Assembly: GCF_004153545.1 (NCBI RefSeq)
Contig: NZ_SDVA01000004.1
Location: 160,229-224,228 of the forward strand
Length of the DNA stretch: 64,000 nucleotides
Source of the DNA: Serinicoccus sediminis
Lineage (GTDB): Bacteria > Actinomycetota > Actinomycetes > Actinomycetales > Dermatophilaceae
Direction: 5' to 3'
Both the position numbers and the translations under genes were made by a program. This document shows positions 61,035-64,000 of this stretch, piece by piece (the first letter of the stretch is position 1; each line of letters opens with the position of its first letter). The notes beneath the pieces were generated by a model that was given only the letters and a program-made list of their open reading frames with translations, was not told the origin of the DNA and ran no database searches.

Positions 61035-62550
61035 GACCGCTCGACGACCTCACCCACCGCGACGCCGGGTGGAGCGGGCTGCGCGCCCTCGTCACCGGTC
61101 TCGGGGTCACCGGCTTCGCCGCGTCCGACGCGTTGCTGCAGCACGGTGCGCAGGTGACCGTGCTCGACCCCGGCAACGCCACCGAGAAGCAGGAGACCCA
61201 GGCCGGGATCCTCGGCATCCTCGGCGCCGACGTCCGCCGCGGACCGGAGCACGTGGCCGCATGGCCGCAGGACGCGCGGGGGCCGCTCGAGGTCGACGTC
61301 GTGGTGACCTCCCCGGGCTGGCCGCCGACCCACCCGGTCCTGGCGGCGGCGCTGGAGCGCGGCATACCCGTCTGGAGCGAGATCGAGCTGGCCTGGCGGC
61401 TGCGGCCCCGGGTGGGCGCCGCGCCCTGGCTCGTGGTCACCGGCACGAACGGCAAGACCAGCACCGTCCAGCTGCTGACCTCCATGCTGCAGGCCGCCGG
61501 CCTGCGGGCCATCGCGACCGGCAACGTCGGCACCCCGGTGCTGGACGCCGTCCAGCACCCGGACCCCTACGACCTGGTGGCGGTCGAGCTGTCCAGCTTC
61601 CAGCTGCACTTCACCCACTCGATGAGCCCGCTGGCCTCCTGCGTGCTGAACCTCGCGCCCGACCACGTCGACTGGCACGGGTCGCTGGAGGCGTATGCCG
61701 CGGACAAGGCGCGCATTTACGAGCGCACCCAGGTGGCCTGCGTCTACAACGTCCAGGACCCGCAGACCGAGGCGATGGTGGAGCAGGCCGAGGTGGTGGA
61801 GGGCTGCCGGGCCGTCGGCTTCACCCTCGGCACGCCCGGCCTGTCCATGCTCGGGCTGGTCGACGACGTCCTCGCCGACCGGGCCTTCGTCGAGGAGCGA
61901 CGCACCTCGGCGGCCGAGCTGGGCACCCTGGCCGACCTCGCGCAGGCCTCCGGCGGGGACGGCACCACCGCCCCCGCGCCGCACCTGGTGGCGAACGCGC
62001 TCGCGGCCGCCGCCCTGGCGCGCGCGGCCGGCATCACCCCGGCCGCCGTCCGCGAGGGCATGCGCCGCTTCCGCTCCGACGCGCACCGGATGAGCGTCGT
62101 CGGCGAGAGCGACGGCGTCACCTGGGTCGACGACTCCAAGGCCACCAACCCGCACGCCGCCCTCGCCGCGCTGCGCTCCTACCCGGACATCGTCTGGGTG
62201 GCCGGTGGCCAGCTCAAGGGGGCCGAGGTGGAGGAGCTGGTGGCCGAGGTCGCCCCCCGGCTGCGTGCGGTCGTGCTCCTCGGGACCGACCGGGGGCGGA
62301 TCGCCGAGGCGCTGGCCCGACACGCGCCCGAGGTCCCGGTCCACGACGCGGGTGTCACCGACCATGGGGACATGGCTGCGCTGGACCGGGTGATGGACGA
62401 CGTCGTGGCCCGGTGCGCCGAGCGCGCCCGGCCCGGTGACGTCGTCCTGCTCTCGCCCGCGGCGGCCTCGCTCGACATGTTCCCCAGCTACGGCAGCCGC
62501 GGAGACACCTTCGCCGCCGCCGTGCGGCGCCGGCTGGGGGAGGCGCGCCC

Positions 62551-62554
<4 letters not shown>
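61031..62554 (+). CDS. murD: UDP-MurNAc-L-Ala:D-Glu ligase
   Basis: Adds D-glutamate to UDP-MurNAc-L-alanine. GTG 61031, 507 residues. Marks: [18 protein letters not shown] site [21 protein letters not shown]-type strand here [25 protein letters not shown] with the carbamylated-Lys region (ADKARIY) after it, and [10 protein letters not shown]. It is ~50 residues longer than the E. coli enzyme, in part from a loop near 330-345. It overlaps mraY and ftsW as GTGA. Confidence 0.95.
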
Positions 62555-63909
<1,355 letters not shown>

Positions 63910-64000
63910 CTCTTCGGTGGTGGCGGTCTCAAGCCCGGCGAAGCCGTCCATCGCGACGACTTCGATGCCGTCGCGCCAAGCCTGGTCTCGTTCGGCGAGC

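Overview
The window is about 72-73% G+C, and translated genes use G/C-ending codons almost throughout. Gene content fits a Gram-positive actinobacterium: mraZ-to-ftsW division cluster, PknG-type kinase, HrdB/SigA with a Lys/Thr/Ala-rich N-terminus, PAC2-family protein, DUF4192, and many GTG starts with 4-nt GTGA/ATGA overlaps. The style suggests the Intrasporangiaceae/Ornithinimicrobiaceae area of the Micrococcales; this placement is inference. I found no rRNA, tRNA or CRISPR array.

Layout. 1-9.9 kb: a permease cut by the window edge and a divergent zinc alcohol dehydrogenase, a DUF5129/TPM-like membrane protein, a membrane protein plus NarL-type two-component pair, a cupin, an unknown two-helix membrane protein and an SDR oxidoreductase. 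9.9-13.2 kb: a secreted M1 metallopeptidase and two related two-helix membrane proteins. 13.2-26.3 kb: one tightly overlapped minus-strand operon of ten genes, in transcription order TelA, XpaC-like, CbxX-type AAA ATPase, two paralogous four-helix membrane proteins, a coiled-coil protein, PknG-like kinase, PP2C phosphatase, von Willebrand A protein and FHA protein. It has kinase, phosphatase and phosphopeptide reader together with an AAA motor and membrane sensors, and it is the strongest candidate for a little-described system here. 26.3-30.9 kb: DUF1905 protein divergent from a sulfide:quinone oxidoreductase-like/TusE-like/DsrE2-like sulfur operon, which converges on a cysteine-desulfurase-like enzyme.

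31-45.5 kb is housekeeping and conserved-unknown genes: DUF445, HrpA helicase, a pterin dehydratase-VOC fusion overlapping coaE, an S9 peptidase, PAC2, a third member of the two-helix family, an EcsC-like protein, DUF4192 and UspA. Two tandem-repeat arrays lie in gaps here. 45.5-54.1 kb: principal sigma factor gene with a composite promoter, an Excalibur protein, zwf, and a MoxR-DUF58-transglutaminase operon.

54.4-63.9 kb is the division and cell wall cluster mraZ-rsmH-ftsL-ftsI-murF-mraY-murD-ftsW. murE is missing from its usual place between ftsI and murF. Just after ftsW the sequence runs into a truncated ISL3-type transposase where murG would be expected. An octamer GGTATGCC (or its complement) recurs about 31 times, far above expectation for this composition.
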